Shown piece after piece: positions 21,641-33,004 of a stretch of 64,000 nucleotides of DNA. The translations under genes and the position numbers were made by a program. Each line of letters begins with the position of its first letter. Within the stretch, counting starts at the first letter, position 1. This DNA comes from Cocos nucifera. Taxonomy: Eukaryota > Streptophyta > Magnoliopsida > Arecales > Arecaceae. The notes beneath the pieces are model-generated. The model made no database searches. It saw nothing but the letters and a program-made list of their open reading frames with translations, and was not told the origin of the DNA. The stretch is taken from the NCBI GenBank assembly GCA_006176705.1, contig QRFJ01001933.1, positions 1 to 64,000 of the forward strand, written 5' to 3'.

Positions 21641-22189
21641 TGTATTTTATTTTTTAAAAAAATATTATAATAAATTTTATTCGATAATAAAATTTTATCA
21701 TTTTAAAATAATTTTTATGTTTATCATATTTTCTTATATTATATATCTATATTTATCAGATAAAATATAAAAAAAAAATATTTTTTTAATTATTCAAGAT
21801 CTATGGCAGTGGTTTTATAACCACTACCATATCCATGCCAACCACTGCCATAGGTCCGGTGCCAACCGCTACACTAGATCTATAGCAGCGGTTAAGAAAT
21901 CGCTGCTATAGATTATCTATAGCAGTAGTTATGTATCCGTTGCTATAGATATCCTATGGCAGCGGTTACATATCCACTGTGATAGGTTGATCTATTACAG
22001 CGGTTTATAAACTACTGTAATAGGCAATCTATGGTAGTAGTTCAAACAATCACTGCACAATCACTGTCATAGAGCTACGACGACGACCGTAGTAGCAGCG
22101 GTTAGAAAACCACTGCCATAGCCTATGGCAGCGATTTTTAGGGCTACGATAGTGGTTACAAATCATTACGATAGCCCTTTTTTGTAGTA
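21641..22189 (+). repeat. CACTA right end with subterminal repeat array
   Basis: An AT-rich 3' flank (21641-21795) is followed by many ctatggcagcggtt-type units in both orientations (21795-22170). The end reads ttttttgtagta, close to the reverse of CACTACAAAAA. Confidence 0.8.
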
Positions 22190-22984
22190 CTATCGAGTTG
22201 ACCCATGTTAATTAGGAATTAATTTGACTTATTTCAATTAGTAAGGTTGAATTAGGTGCCCATGGACCGAAATTGATCCTAGTCCTCATCTATGACTTAG
22301 TGAAGTCAGTGGGAGGATTTGACTTGGTGAAGTCAGTGGGAGTAATCTAGTCCATGTCTTCTCTATCCTTAAATCACATGTAAATTAAATCATGTAAATT
22401 ATTAGGTCCTTAAAAATGATAAATTTATAGTGATAACTGAGTCATAGCCTTTCATTAAGGTGGATGGCAATGGGTCCAATTATTTAGGTGAACATTGGAG
22501 GTGCTTTACACCTGATATTTATCTAGATGTTGGAATTATTATCCATCAAAAGATGATTAGGTTGCACTCTCTGAACAATGATTAGATTGGCTAGAGCTTT
22601 CCTCTGGCCTGATCATCGTTCATTTGATGCACCAAACTCGGTCATGTTAATGGTTGGACCTAACTACACATTTTCAGTGGAGGCCAAAGCCTACCGATTA
22701 GGCTTCTAGAGAAAAACTAAAATACTAAAAATTATTTGGAGAAATAATTAGTTGTGAACCTACCTATAGATGCACATAGGTTAGCCAAAGCTTTTCTTGG
22801 GCCCGTTTGTAGTCTATGTGGGTTTTAGTACCCACTAAGAAGTTAGTGTAATTCTTCGAATTGTAGGTAGAGGCTACCAATTCATATAAAATATTGAAAG
22901 AACATTTAAACTAAAATCTAAGTCTTTAGGCTTAAATAATTCATGTACTAATATGGTCTTATATTTTTCTTTAAATTAAATAGA
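22190..22984 (+). mobile_element. Element C leader, continued after the CACTA element
   Basis: Non-coding. Patches match the A-family leader on the opposite strand, such as the ttgcactctctgaacaatgatt region. It leads to the Gag start at 22985. No other gene seen. Confidence 0.65.
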
Positions 22985-25900
22985 ATGGCTAGTGTTTGGT
23001 CACTCTATTTACTATTGGATAGTGATAAGTCTGTAGGACCTGATTTCGAGAAGTCTAGTATTGACCCTAATCAAGCAGACTGAAAGAGGAATTATCTTCC
23101 TGACTTGAATAGACTAAATAGAAAAAAATAGTAAATAGTTGCTGGTTAAGGTTGTTATATGATAACACCTTGCAAATTTTTTATTTGTGATACTTCTACC
23201 TAGGTATTAGATACCAAAAGTCTAGTTCATATATGCAATTCATTACATGGACTTCTAATTGGTAGAAAATTTAAGAACGACGATTGATTTCTTAATGTCA
23301 GGGATGGAAGAAATGTTCTAGTCCTAGCATTTGAAACTATGAGCTTATTTTTAAATTAAATAATGTTATTTTAAGTGACTATCACTATTGTCCATCTTTT
23401 ATGATGAATATAATATTTATTGAACTTCTAGCCCAAGATGCTTATTATTTATCAATAAAAAAAAATTATTATGATATTATTATGAATGATGTTATAATAA
23501 TATAAGGATAATTAAAAAATAATATTTATATTTTATTACAGTCTATTAGTGTAATGTACACATCAAATAAATATCCAAAATTAGATAATATCATTAATGC
23601 CTATCTTTGGCACTATCAACTCTATCATATAAACAAGTATAGGATAAATAGGTTAATCGAGGAGCATATCCTCGACATCAATGATTGTGAATCATTGAAA
23701 ATATGTGAGTCCTATCTTCTTAGTAAGATGACCAAATCACCTTTTACTTGAAAGAATGAATGGGCTAGTGATGTTCAAGGTCTAATACATACTGATGTAT
23801 ATGGACCTATGAACACATGTACTAAAGATGGATCCTACTACTTCATTACATTTTACTGACGATCTATTTAGGTATGGGTACGTCTATTTTATGAAGAGTA
23901 AATCTGATTCATTTAAAATGTTCAAATGATATTGTAAATCTGATGAGGTTTGCGAGTCTACCAATTTATTTTTGGGGTTATGTACTTAAGACTACTTGTT
24001 ATGTTTTGAATGATATTCTTAGCAAGTCTGTTGCAAAAATACCATATGAGATATGGATCGAGTGTAGGCCAACTCTCTCTCACCTTAGAATTTGGGAATG
24101 TCCGACTTATGTCAAATATTTATAGATAAAAAAATTTGGATCCAAGTCTGATAAATGCTTGTTTATAGAGTACCCCAAGAAAATTAGGGGTTATTACTTC
24201 TACCTTGCTTAAGAACAAAAGATGTTCGTCAGCAATAGGGCAGTCTTTTTGGAATGAAAGTTTCTTAGTGAATAAACTGCTACCTCTAAAGTTGAACTTA
24301 ATAAGGTTTGATAGGTTGAAGAACCAACACATTTTAGTGATACTATAGAACTGGATTTGATGAGATCAAACTTAGAGCCCATTATAGAGGCACCCTTGAG
24401 GAGATATGATAGAGTACAATGTCAACCAGATATATACTATGATTTCTTGGTTCAGAATGGTGATCTTGTTAAACTTGATGAGAATGATGAGAATTCATAT
24501 AGAGGTTCGACTCTGATAAGTGGCTAGAAGCCATGAAGTTTGAAATAAAGTCCATGAAGGTCAATAGTGTATGGATACAAGTTGAACCAAGTGAAGGGGT
24601 AAAATCCATTAGGTGTAAGTAGATTTTCAAAAGGTTAAGAGGTGCAGATGGAAAGGTGGAGACCTATAAGTCCGTTTGGTTGCCAAGGAATATCATTAGT
24701 GTTGTGGTATTGACTATGACGAGATTTTTTTCTTAGTAGCAATACTCAAGTTCATTCGGATTATGCTTGTGATAGTAGTATATTTGGACTATTAGATCTG
24801 ATAAATGGATGTGAAGATAGCTTTCCTAAATAAAAAGTTGGACAAAGAGATGTATATAACACAGCCTGAGTGGTTTACATTCACAAATTAGCCCAAGGTG
24901 TGAAAGTTTCAAAGATCCATTTATGGATTGAAGTAGGCATCTCAGACTTAGAACATGCATTTTGATAAGGTAATCAAAAAGTATGGTATCGTTAATAATA
25001 GAGAAGAACCCTGCATATACAAATGGGCTAGTAGATCTATAGTAGTATTTCTTGTATTATATGCGGATGATATTCTCTTAATTGGGAATAACATTCCTGT
25101 ATTATAGAAAATAAAGATTTGGCTATCATCTTAATTCTCTATGAAAGATTTGGAAGAAGCTTCCTATATCCTAAGGATGAAGATCTATAGAGATAGATCT
25201 AAAAGATTGTTTGGATTATCTTAGTCTATGTACATCGATACCATGCTGAAGTGGTTCAGCATGGCAAATTTCATGTCAAGCTATCTTTCGATAGGTCATC
25301 AAATTATTCTCTCGAAGAGGGATTGTCTGACAACTCTTCAAGAGAGAGAGAGCATATGAGTAGAATATCATATGCTTTGGTAGTAGGTTATATTATGAAT
25401 GCCATGACATATACGAGACCGGATGTGGCATACTCACTAGGGATAGTGAGTAGGTACTAGTCTGATCTAGGTGAGAATCACTGAAAGGTTGTAAAGATAA
25501 TCTTGAAGTATTTAAGAAATACTAAGGATCGGTGGCTTATTTATGGAGATGTTGAGCTGAAACTTGTGGGATATACTGATTCTAGTTTTCAGTCAAATCA
25601 TGATAATAATAAGAGTACGTCTGGATATGTATTTACCATGAATGGTAGAGTAGTATACTGGAAGAGTTTCAAGCAGCATACTACAGTCGATTCTGTATGT
25701 GAGGTGGAGTATGTTGCGACGTCCGATATTACGAAGAAAGTTGTGTGGCTGCAGAAGTTCATTGGTGAGCTAGGAGTGGCACCCTCCTTGGATGGTTTGA
25801 TTTTTCTTTACTGTGATAGCACTGGAGCCATAGCTTAAGCAAAGGAGCCAAAGGCACATCAGCATACCAAGCATATTTTGCATCACTACCATCTTGTACG

Positions 25901-26037
25901 AGAGATCATGGAGCGAGATGACATCGACCTTCAGAAGAACATGGCTGACCCATTTACTAAAGCCCTCAAAATCAAAGAGTTCGATAATCATAAATGAAAG
26001 ATGGGTATTCGATACTATTTTGAATGGCTATGGTTTA
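22985..26037 (+). pseudogene. Element C gag-pol remnant
   Basis: A short Gag start (MASVWSLYLLLDSD, 22985-23083) is followed almost at once by protease (VLDTKSLVHICNS, about 23200), so most of gag is deleted. The integrase zinc region (WHYQLYHINKYRINRL) lies at 23554-23751, and the core is shortened by a deletion near 23930. RT follows from 24530 (SEGVKSIRCK) with YADD at about 25060-25071 in place of the usual YVDD or YMDD. RNase H runs to about 26030 (YTDSSFQSN, then NMADPFTKALKIKEFDNHK). Many stops are present. The copia order and the neighbouring PPT and LTR make the assignment safe. Confidence 0.85.
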
Positions 26038-26046
26038 AGCGGGGGT
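26037..26046 (+). promoter_or_regulatory. Polypurine tract of element C
   Basis: The purine-rich aagcgggggt lies directly before the 3' LTR start tgttgggaattg and just after the RNase H end. Confidence 0.7.
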
Positions 26047-26185
26047 TGTTGGGAATTGTATCATAAAGCCAATCATCTAGGTTGTAAACAGTTGAGCATA
26101 TTTTAATTGTATATAAAATTATTAATAAATAAAATTATTATTCTAGCTTTTCATTACTTTTGTGCATCTTCCTATATGAATTCTA
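26047..26185 (+). mobile_element. Element C 3' LTR, first piece
   Basis: It matches the first 140 bp of the 5' LTR (2545-2685), including aataaaattattattctagc. It stops at gaattcta where the long-TIR element begins. Confidence 0.85.
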
Positions 26186-26477
26186 TTGGTATAAAAAATG
26201 ATACTGATGCCAGAGTTCGCTGGAGCTGGTGAGGATGAGATCGCCAACAAGACCTACAAGAAGTTCAAACTGGAGTTGGGTGGCTCCAACAGGACCCTCC
26301 AATGGTCAAGTTAGCTTTCTGGCCAACAAGAATGGGGTACTCAGGAGAAATGAAAGTGGAGATGAAAGCTTAAAGAGAGAAATGTATCTAGAGAATCTTT
26401 TATGTAGACAGAGCTTATAACAAAATGAAAGTGATAGCCATAATAGAATGTTAGTGAACCGTTAGGGCCACGTGAAG
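26186..26477 (+). repeat. Left terminal inverted repeat of the long-TIR element
   Basis: It begins ttggtataaaaaatgatact; its partner is 30439-30722. I judge the arms roughly 80 percent alike by eye. Confidence 0.8.
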
Positions 26478-27743
26478 TTTGTTATGAAAAGTGGGTTATC
26501 GTTTGTCATGACTTGTAGGTGGTTGAGTTCTATTTGTTGGAGTTTAGATGTAGCTTTTGTACGTATTAGCAGGCCGCACTTGTTGGGATGAAGAACTTGG
26601 AGCTAGGTAGGCTGAACTTGGAGATCGATTTATGAATGATAGGTGGTGAATCTATAGCTAGTTGGAATCTATTAGTGCCATCTTTAATAGCTTTAAGGAG
26701 CTCGACCGACTTTGAGGAGTTTGGCCATCTTTGAAGTTGACTGGAAGATGAAATAGGTGAATTTCTTACTATGCCATTTAATTTGCTTTCAAAAGCTCTA
26801 CTACCTTCAAGATCGGCCTGAAGTTTGGATCGAAGGACCGCTGTAATTCATTGTCTATGGAGTGGTTGCTATTCTAAATTAGAAATCAAATTTGTACTGA
26901 TGATGAAGTCCTTTTACTATTCAAACTCATCCAGTTGATATGCTCCATATAGGCTGGCTAGATCTACTATTATCAGAAAGAAATGATGGAATTCGGCCAC
27001 ACTCGAGTTCTGCCACTATCTATAAAGTAGAACAAAAAAATTCAGCAAGGATAGAATCTAATAGGGGATGAATTCGGCCAAACAGGGTCCTTGTCGTAAG
27101 GTCTGCTATAGACGAAATCAAAGAATGTTAGGGTTCAATATTCGATGTGGCTCTGCTGACACTAGGACCAGAGTCAGTTATCACGTCCTTCCCTATTTGA
27201 GTTTGGTTGGACCAAGTTCACCATGCCTTGGGGGCATTCTGCAATTATTGAGAAAGTGGATGATTACCACTAAGAAGTTCATTCAGCAAACATGGTTTGA
27301 AAGTCAACCCCCTTGAGTTGAATTAGGTTAGGAAATCAATTCAATTGAAGTTCGGCGATAATTGTTGTGACTCTAGATGAAGTCATGTTAAGGTCAAGCT
27401 TCTTATTAGACTTTGGTGAGAGTTATTTTATCCCCAACACTTGTCCCCCTACTCTCAAGTTCGAAAATTGAATGAAAGGAGTACAAAAATTGTGACTGTC
27501 AAAGTCCTCTACTAATTTCTCGCTTCCAAAATCTAAAAAGTTTTGGCTTTTTCTAACTGATGTCGAAGCTTCTTAATGAATGAATGACTTTGAAAAGATT
27601 TCTATTTCAAAATTTTCCCCAACATGGTACTCTAAGTACAGTACTATTACTGCTTCACCAGACGTCGGCTATAAGTGGAACACGTGGTAGGTGAGGGGTG
27701 GCTGGAGAGGATCAGTAATCATAACCACTTTCAATTTTCTCTG
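26478..27743. other. Non-coding part of the long-TIR element
   Basis: Mixed sequence with short open frames only; no recognisable domain. A CACGTG G-box is at 27681-27686, about 60 bp upstream of a TATA-like ctatttaag (27744-27752). The arrangement looks like a promoter for the gene that follows. Confidence 0.5.
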
Positions 27744-27752
27744 GCTATTTAA
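27744..27752 (+). promoter_or_regulatory. Putative TATA box of the PF04195-type gene
   Basis: ctatttaag, with CACGTG 60 bp upstream and a pyrimidine-rich untranslated stretch downstream. The first good ATG is at 28073. Motif and position are the only evidence. Confidence 0.4.
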
Positions 27753-28072
27753 GCTCCTCTTCTAATTTTCTATCTCCGTCTGGTTCTTTCTTTCTTCTAT
27801 GTTCTTCGTCTTCCTCAAGCCCAAGTGCTTCGCTCCACCTTCCATGTGGTCACCCTATTTTTGTTCATCCTTCGATTCTCCAGTCGTATTTCTACCTCTT
27901 TTGGTCACTTTAGGTTAGTGCCCAAACTCTTTATTTGCACTTCTTTGCTCATCTTTTGCCTTTGTCCTTTTGATTTCTTCATAAGAGTTTACTTGTTCTT
28001 CATGGGTTTCAAAAGTTTTGTAGCCTTTTTCTTTTGATTTTCTAAGAATTTTTCTTATTAGGTTTGATCCAG

Positions 28073-30013
28073 ATGTCTTTTGAAATATCTTGGTCCTCTA
28101 GTTCTAGGAGTCTGGCCCATCCAAACTTGTCAGATTCTAGTCTTAAAGAAACCACCAAATCCATTAAGGTGCCTCGGCCTACCTTCATGCCTGAGACCAT
28201 TCCCTATTCCTTCCATTCTAAAAACCTTTCTTTCATAATAATCCAGTATGGAATTCCTCCTGAATATAAACTAGAGCTTCCCGAATCGAGTGACGAAGCT
28301 TGTGTCCCTCCACCAGGTTGCTTCTATTTATATTTAGAGGTCTTTCATACTGGATTAAGACTTCCACTTTTTCCTTTTAGAGTAGCATTTTTTTGCTTTT
28401 TGAACATTTTCTTAGCTTTCATGGTGCCAAATTTCTTTAGATTTATCATAGGATTGCTATCTCTTTGTACCTCAATCAAAGTCCATCCTACCATCTTCTT
28501 ATTCCGCAACTACTTTACCTTCAAATGCCATCCCATCATCAAAGATTGGTGGTATCTCTCCTCCCAGTTCGGCAAGAAAGGGCAACTAAAGAGTGCTGCT
28601 TCTTCCATTCATTACTAGAAGGAAAAAAATTTTTTCATCTCCTGTTCGACCCTAGAGCTAGGACTTCCTCCTTAGCGGCACCTTAGGAATTCAGTCTGTC
28701 GGGCTCCGTGGTTAGAAAATGAAGATCTAAATTTAGTTAGCAAACTTAGGGATTATTGAGCTTCTCTCCTATCGAATTAATAAAGAATCAAACATTGTTC
28801 AATCTCGGCTTAAGTTCCTTCAATCTAGCAGATATACATCCAAATTTTATAAATTACCCCCTTTCTTTTGTCTTTCTTTCAACTATAACTCTTTTGTCAT
28901 TGTCGAAATGAATTCGAAAGAACTTAGGTGGCTTTCCAAGGAGCTATGATCTCACAAAAGAAAGGGCGGTGTGCCCGACGAGACCTCTAAGAGGATAAGG
29001 ATCGATGCCCCAAGCTCTATTGCAGCCATTGACATTGCTACTGCTACCAAAGCCATAGTGCCTCCGATGTCCTTTAGTCCTCATGTTGAAGTCCAAATTC
29101 CAGAACTTTCCATCGAGAACGAAAAATGAGTAGAAAAGAAGAGGAAGAAGTTGACCGCCAGAAAAGTTTGATGCAAAGCCAACTCCAGTAGATCCAACGG
29201 CGATGACGAGGATTTGGGAGAGTCTCCCTTTGACAATCGAGAGGTTGTCAAATCTTTAATTAATGGATGCACCCAGCTCAAAGTCATGGAAAGGATCATC
29301 AAAGTCAACTTTGATTTTGAGCAACACACTTGGGACTCTCTTGGGACCTTCGTCGAGGTAACCACTTCATCTCTTTTCTTTGACTTGTTCGCATGTTCTT
29401 TTATTATCGTAACCCACTTCATTTTCTACAGATGGGTCACCAACTGATCGCCAACATCAAGATGATTAATCTTCAAAGGACAGAAGTGGCAAAGGTTTGC
29501 AAAGAACATCAGGTCGAGATCAAACACCTCCTTAAGAAGAAATCGACTGAAATCGAGGGTCTTCAAGAGGCGATCAGAAACATCGAGCAGGCTTTGTCGA
29601 AGGCAAAGGAGGAGCTGGCCTTGGAGAATGAGAAGAGGAAGAAGGCCGAGGTCGAGCTCACTGAAAAGGAGAGTCAGATCTCAAGGCCGATCTTGGAGGC
29701 TAAGGATCAAGTGATATGAGACTTCAAGGCCTCCTCGAAGGTGAAGGACATAAAGGTTGACTTTGGCAAGATGGCCTTCAACAAGGGGTTTGAGCTTTGC
29801 CAAAGAAATATGATCAAGAAATTTTTCAAGCTCGATCTCAGCTTCTTGGGAGGAGAGTCCTCTAATGATGAAGCTAGTCCTTCTACCACCGGTACTGAGT
29901 TACCACCCATCGAGCCTCCTGCTGCGACTTTCAAGCCAGCTTGAGAGCTTGAGACTGCTGAAGCCACACCAAGTTTGGCCGCTGCTGCCCCTCCAGAGGT
30001 TGGGGACTTTTGA
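28073..30013 (+). pseudogene. PF04195-type (putative gypsy type transposon domain) and coiled-coil protein, spliced, decayed
   Basis: From MSFEISWSSSSR at 28073, the first part carries YGIPPEYKLELP, PPPGCFYLYLEVFHTGLRLPL and KCHPIIKDWWYLS, the hallmark blocks of the PF04195 (Transposase_28) domain, about residues 60-180. Stops follow from 28616. A second part from about 28909 (MNSKELRWLSKEL) runs to 29357, where GTAACC and TTCTACAG mark an intron (29358-29431). The next exon (29432-30013) is a Lys/Glu-rich coiled coil, then AFNKGFELCQ, LDLSFLGG and a Pro/Ala-rich tail, with stops at 29717 and 29942. The biochemical role of this family is not established. It is found widely in plant repeat DNA. 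Confidence 0.65.
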
Positions 30014-30189
30014 TAATTATACTTTTTTTTATTCTTATATTTTTTTCTATAGTTAAAATATTTTGATTGATGAAAGTGAATTTTTTTTCTCTTCCATACC
30101 TTTGTGTCATGGTGTTTTGTGTATTAATGCAATCTCCGATCAACACGGATCCTCTACCTCAAGGAATCCCCTTGAAAGGCCTTTAATAG

Positions 30190-30438
30190 AAAATTAAAGC
30201 AAGAAGCTAATCAATTAAATAAGAAACTAAAGAAAATTGAGGATGAGCTATAAAAGTCAAAAAGGAATTATGCTGAAGCTACTGTTGAAATTAACCACCT
30301 TCGCCAAGCATGCAAGAAGGATTTTAAGAAAATACTAAGAAGAAGAACCATTAGAAAGAGGAGCTTGAAGAGATTAAAATATGTGCTAGTAAGAAGTCCT
30401 GGGCATTAATTACGAAGATCAGCTCCCTCAAAATCAAA
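30190..30438 (+). pseudogene. Second coiled-coil fragment near the right TIR
   Basis: One frame reads KLKQEANQLNKKLKKIEDEL, a stop, then YAEATVEINHLRQACKKDF: a heptad-like Lys/Glu/Leu pattern like the exon at 29432-29719. It is probably a displaced or duplicated piece of the same gene. No start or splice sites could be assigned. Confidence 0.5.
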
Positions 30439-30722
30439 CTTAACGTGGTCCACTAACATTCTATTATGGCTGTCACTTTTATTTTGTTACAGGCTCTTCC
30501 TATATAAAGGACCCTCTAGATATGTTTTTTTTCTTTAAGCCCTCATTTTTACTTTCATTTTTTCTGAGAACTCCATTCTTATTGGCCAAAAGCTAACTTG
30601 ACTATTGGAGGATCCTGCTAGAGCTACCCAACTCCTGTTTGGACTTCTTGCAGGTCTTGCTGATGATCTCATCCTTACCAGCTCTAATGAACTTCGGCAT
30701 CAGCATCATTTACTGCACCAAC
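30439..30722 (-). repeat. Right terminal inverted repeat of the long-TIR element
   Basis: Reverse complement begins ttggtgcagtaaatgatgct and follows the left TIR for its whole length. Confidence 0.8.
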
Positions 30723-33004
30723 AAACTCTTTTATGATGAAGTCCTTAGGACTATTTAGAATCAATAAAGAAGAATTTATCATTTAGTACTTAAACCTATT
30801 TGCAGCCAAGTGATACGTTATTACATAGGATGATAATGTTTATCGAGTGTAGGTCATTGTGTGCCATATGGATTAGTTGTCCTCTTAACTAAGGAGTATG
30901 AAGATACTGATATGGCATGCAAGTAAAATGTAGGGATATATTTCACTGAACATGAACCAACTATGAAGATCTCTGCTGTCAAAAGTTGCTCGTGAAGGAT
31001 ATGGATATAGGTATCCCTTAGACCTGAGATCACCATGATGACTTGCAAGCAACTCACTATACTTTAGTACCAGACTACCTAAATTTTTAATTCAATGATA
31101 GAAGATTTTTGGATGTAGTCAAGTACTTATTTAGTCAGTGTGTAAGTCAAGATGGGATTGACTCCTCTAATATTTTAATTTAGCAAAACCTCATCCAGGG
31201 TAGTCCATATGATGGATATTGAAATTTGAAATATAATATAGATAATTTTTCAGGGTTAATAGTTAAACCCTAGATCATCTTTTAAGCATTGAGGTCAAGC
31301 AGATGAATTACATGATAACCATATGCCACAGCTTCATGGATGTTGCGTAGCGACTATTCAACCTATCCAGACATCGGGTACCATTGCTAGATGGTCACAC
31401 TAATTGGTATAGAAATTAGTTCCTATGCTACCAACTTAGTGTTTGAACTTATGAGGTGTCACACAATAGAAGTTCTACCTGATCTGATTGCTAATCAAGA
31501 ATTTCAATGGTCTAGGACTCTATGGTCAAGAGTCTCACTGGACTAGAACTTTGTGACTAGGAGTCCTGCTGGATTGAAACTCTGCCTTCTCGAGTCCCAC
31601 TGGACTAGAACTTTGATATTATTAGAGGATTAATTAGAAATTAAATTATTGATTAGTTAATTTGATTGAGCAATAAGATTTGAATCAAATTTAATTCAAT
31701 TAGATTTAATTAGGTTTGACCCAATTAGGTTATGAGATGACCTAATCGCTAAGAGAGACTGGATCCTGATTTGATTAGGGCCTGGACTCAATTAATTTCT
31801 ACTTTAATTAGGATTGAATTGAGATGGATTAAGACTAAATTAGTTAGGTTTATTCTAGTTTAATTTGGTTTGGACAAATAGGTTTGGATGAAACCAATTT
31901 GGACAAGTTCAATTTTTTGAATTTGAATCTCCCTGCACCTTGACTTTTGACCATTCCTTCTCCCATGCCACCTTTGAATTTGCATGAGTTTTCTCCATGC
32001 ATAAATCAGATTTGGCACCCCTTAATCTCTCCCTTTGACTTGGTCTAAGAGTTGGATTGGTTCAAAATTTTCTTGAATTTTGAATTCAAGATTGTTGGTT
32101 GGAGGTTGGAACTACTCCAACCTCTCAACCTTATCCATTCTCCATGCTCTCCCTAGTTTTGTCGCCCATTTTATTTTATGATCTGAGTATGGGCATAGAA
32201 GGAGAGTCCTTCTACTTGTCATACTCTTGGTTTGGCAGTGGAAGTGGATAAAGAGCCTCACTTAAATTTGATTTCAAGTGGGAGGTTGAAACAAGTTCGA
32301 CCTCCCATCCTTATCCCATTCACATGCATTTCCCACTTCTTGTCGCCCTTTTAAAATCAGATTGTTTTTGTGGGCATGAACACACAAGAGAGGTGAGAAA
32401 GATTTTTGGAGAGAGATTTTTAGTGGGTTAGGGCATTGCTTTTTGGGCATGAGAAAAATTCAAAGAGGGAAATACCTTGCACCACTTTGTCTTTCCCATC
32501 TTATCTCACGCCAATTTTCAAATAGTTTGAAAGTATGGGTGTGTGAAACCTGAGAAATGGTTCTCTTAGTAAATAGAGAGAGTGGCATGAGCTTGTCCTA
32601 GGTGTGAGGTCATGTGATAGTCAGAATATCCTGAGAGTGGGGACTCTAGGGTTTTCGTGTGTGGGTTGCCCTAGGGTTTTGACCTAGGGTTTGGAAAGTG
32701 AGATTGAGTGCTATGAGCATCTAGTCTTCACAAAAATTTCTGCACCTCCTCATTACCTTCCATAGTATGTCTTCTACCCTTCTAGAGCATCCAAGAGACA
32801 GAGAAAAGGTGGTCAATTGAGATCGATCAAGATTGACCATCAAAGATTTCGACGAGGAGTTAGCACTCTGGTGGAGCTAGTTGAGACCAGGAGCTTCATA
32901 TGGATCATCCATAGAGGCCGAATGATCTGTGTAGCTATATCATGATGCAAGGAGATTCTATCTATGATTTTTAGATTATGGAGATCATCTATCCACACTC
33001 AGAT
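30723..33004 (+). mobile_element. Element C 3' LTR, second piece
   Basis: It continues the LTR alignment from tcttttatgatgaagtcc (compare 2680-2698) to ccacactcagat (compare 4968-4982), where copia B enters. It contains the four-unit 31-bp array at 31493-31620. No gene. Confidence 0.85.

Larger units (their letters stand above)
6148..22189 (+). mobile_element. CACTA (En/Spm-like) transposon, about 5.5 kb without the nested copia element A
   Basis: The left end reads ttctacaaaag and the right end, on the other strand, tactacaaaaaag; both are decayed forms of the CACTACAAAAA terminus. Inside each end are several hundred bases of subterminal repeats built on CTATGGCAGCGGTT and its complement. 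Between them lie a TNP1-type (PF03004-like) spliced ORF and long low-complexity DNA. No TNP2/TnpD transposase (PF02992) is seen, so the element was probably non-autonomous. A clean 3-bp target duplication could not be confirmed. Confidence 0.8.
26186..30722 (+). mobile_element. Long-TIR element (4.5 kb) carrying a PF04195-type spliced gene
   Basis: 26186-26477 and the reverse complement of 30439-30722 match over about 285 bp, including gatgagatc, aacaagacc, ggagttgggt and ccataatagaatgttagtg. The ends are TTGGT and ACCAA. The flanks gaattcta and aaactctt are an imperfect 8-9 bp duplication of C LTR sequence. Long TIRs with such a duplication resemble Mutator-like elements, but the ends lack the usual MULE consensus and no MULE or hAT transposase is seen. 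The class is left open. Confidence 0.75.

Noticed and set aside
6142..22195. A clean 3-bp target duplication for the CACTA element
   Set aside because: The left end is altered (ttctac for cactac), so the border is uncertain; candidate triplets gta/tac and cta do not match.
28073..30013. The PF04195-type gene as an intact host gene
   Set aside because: Several in-frame stops, and it lies between TIRs inside an LTR.
26186..30722. Firm assignment of the long-TIR element to Mutator or hAT
   Set aside because: Duplication length could be 8 or 9 bp, the ends fit neither consensus, and no transposase of either type is visible.
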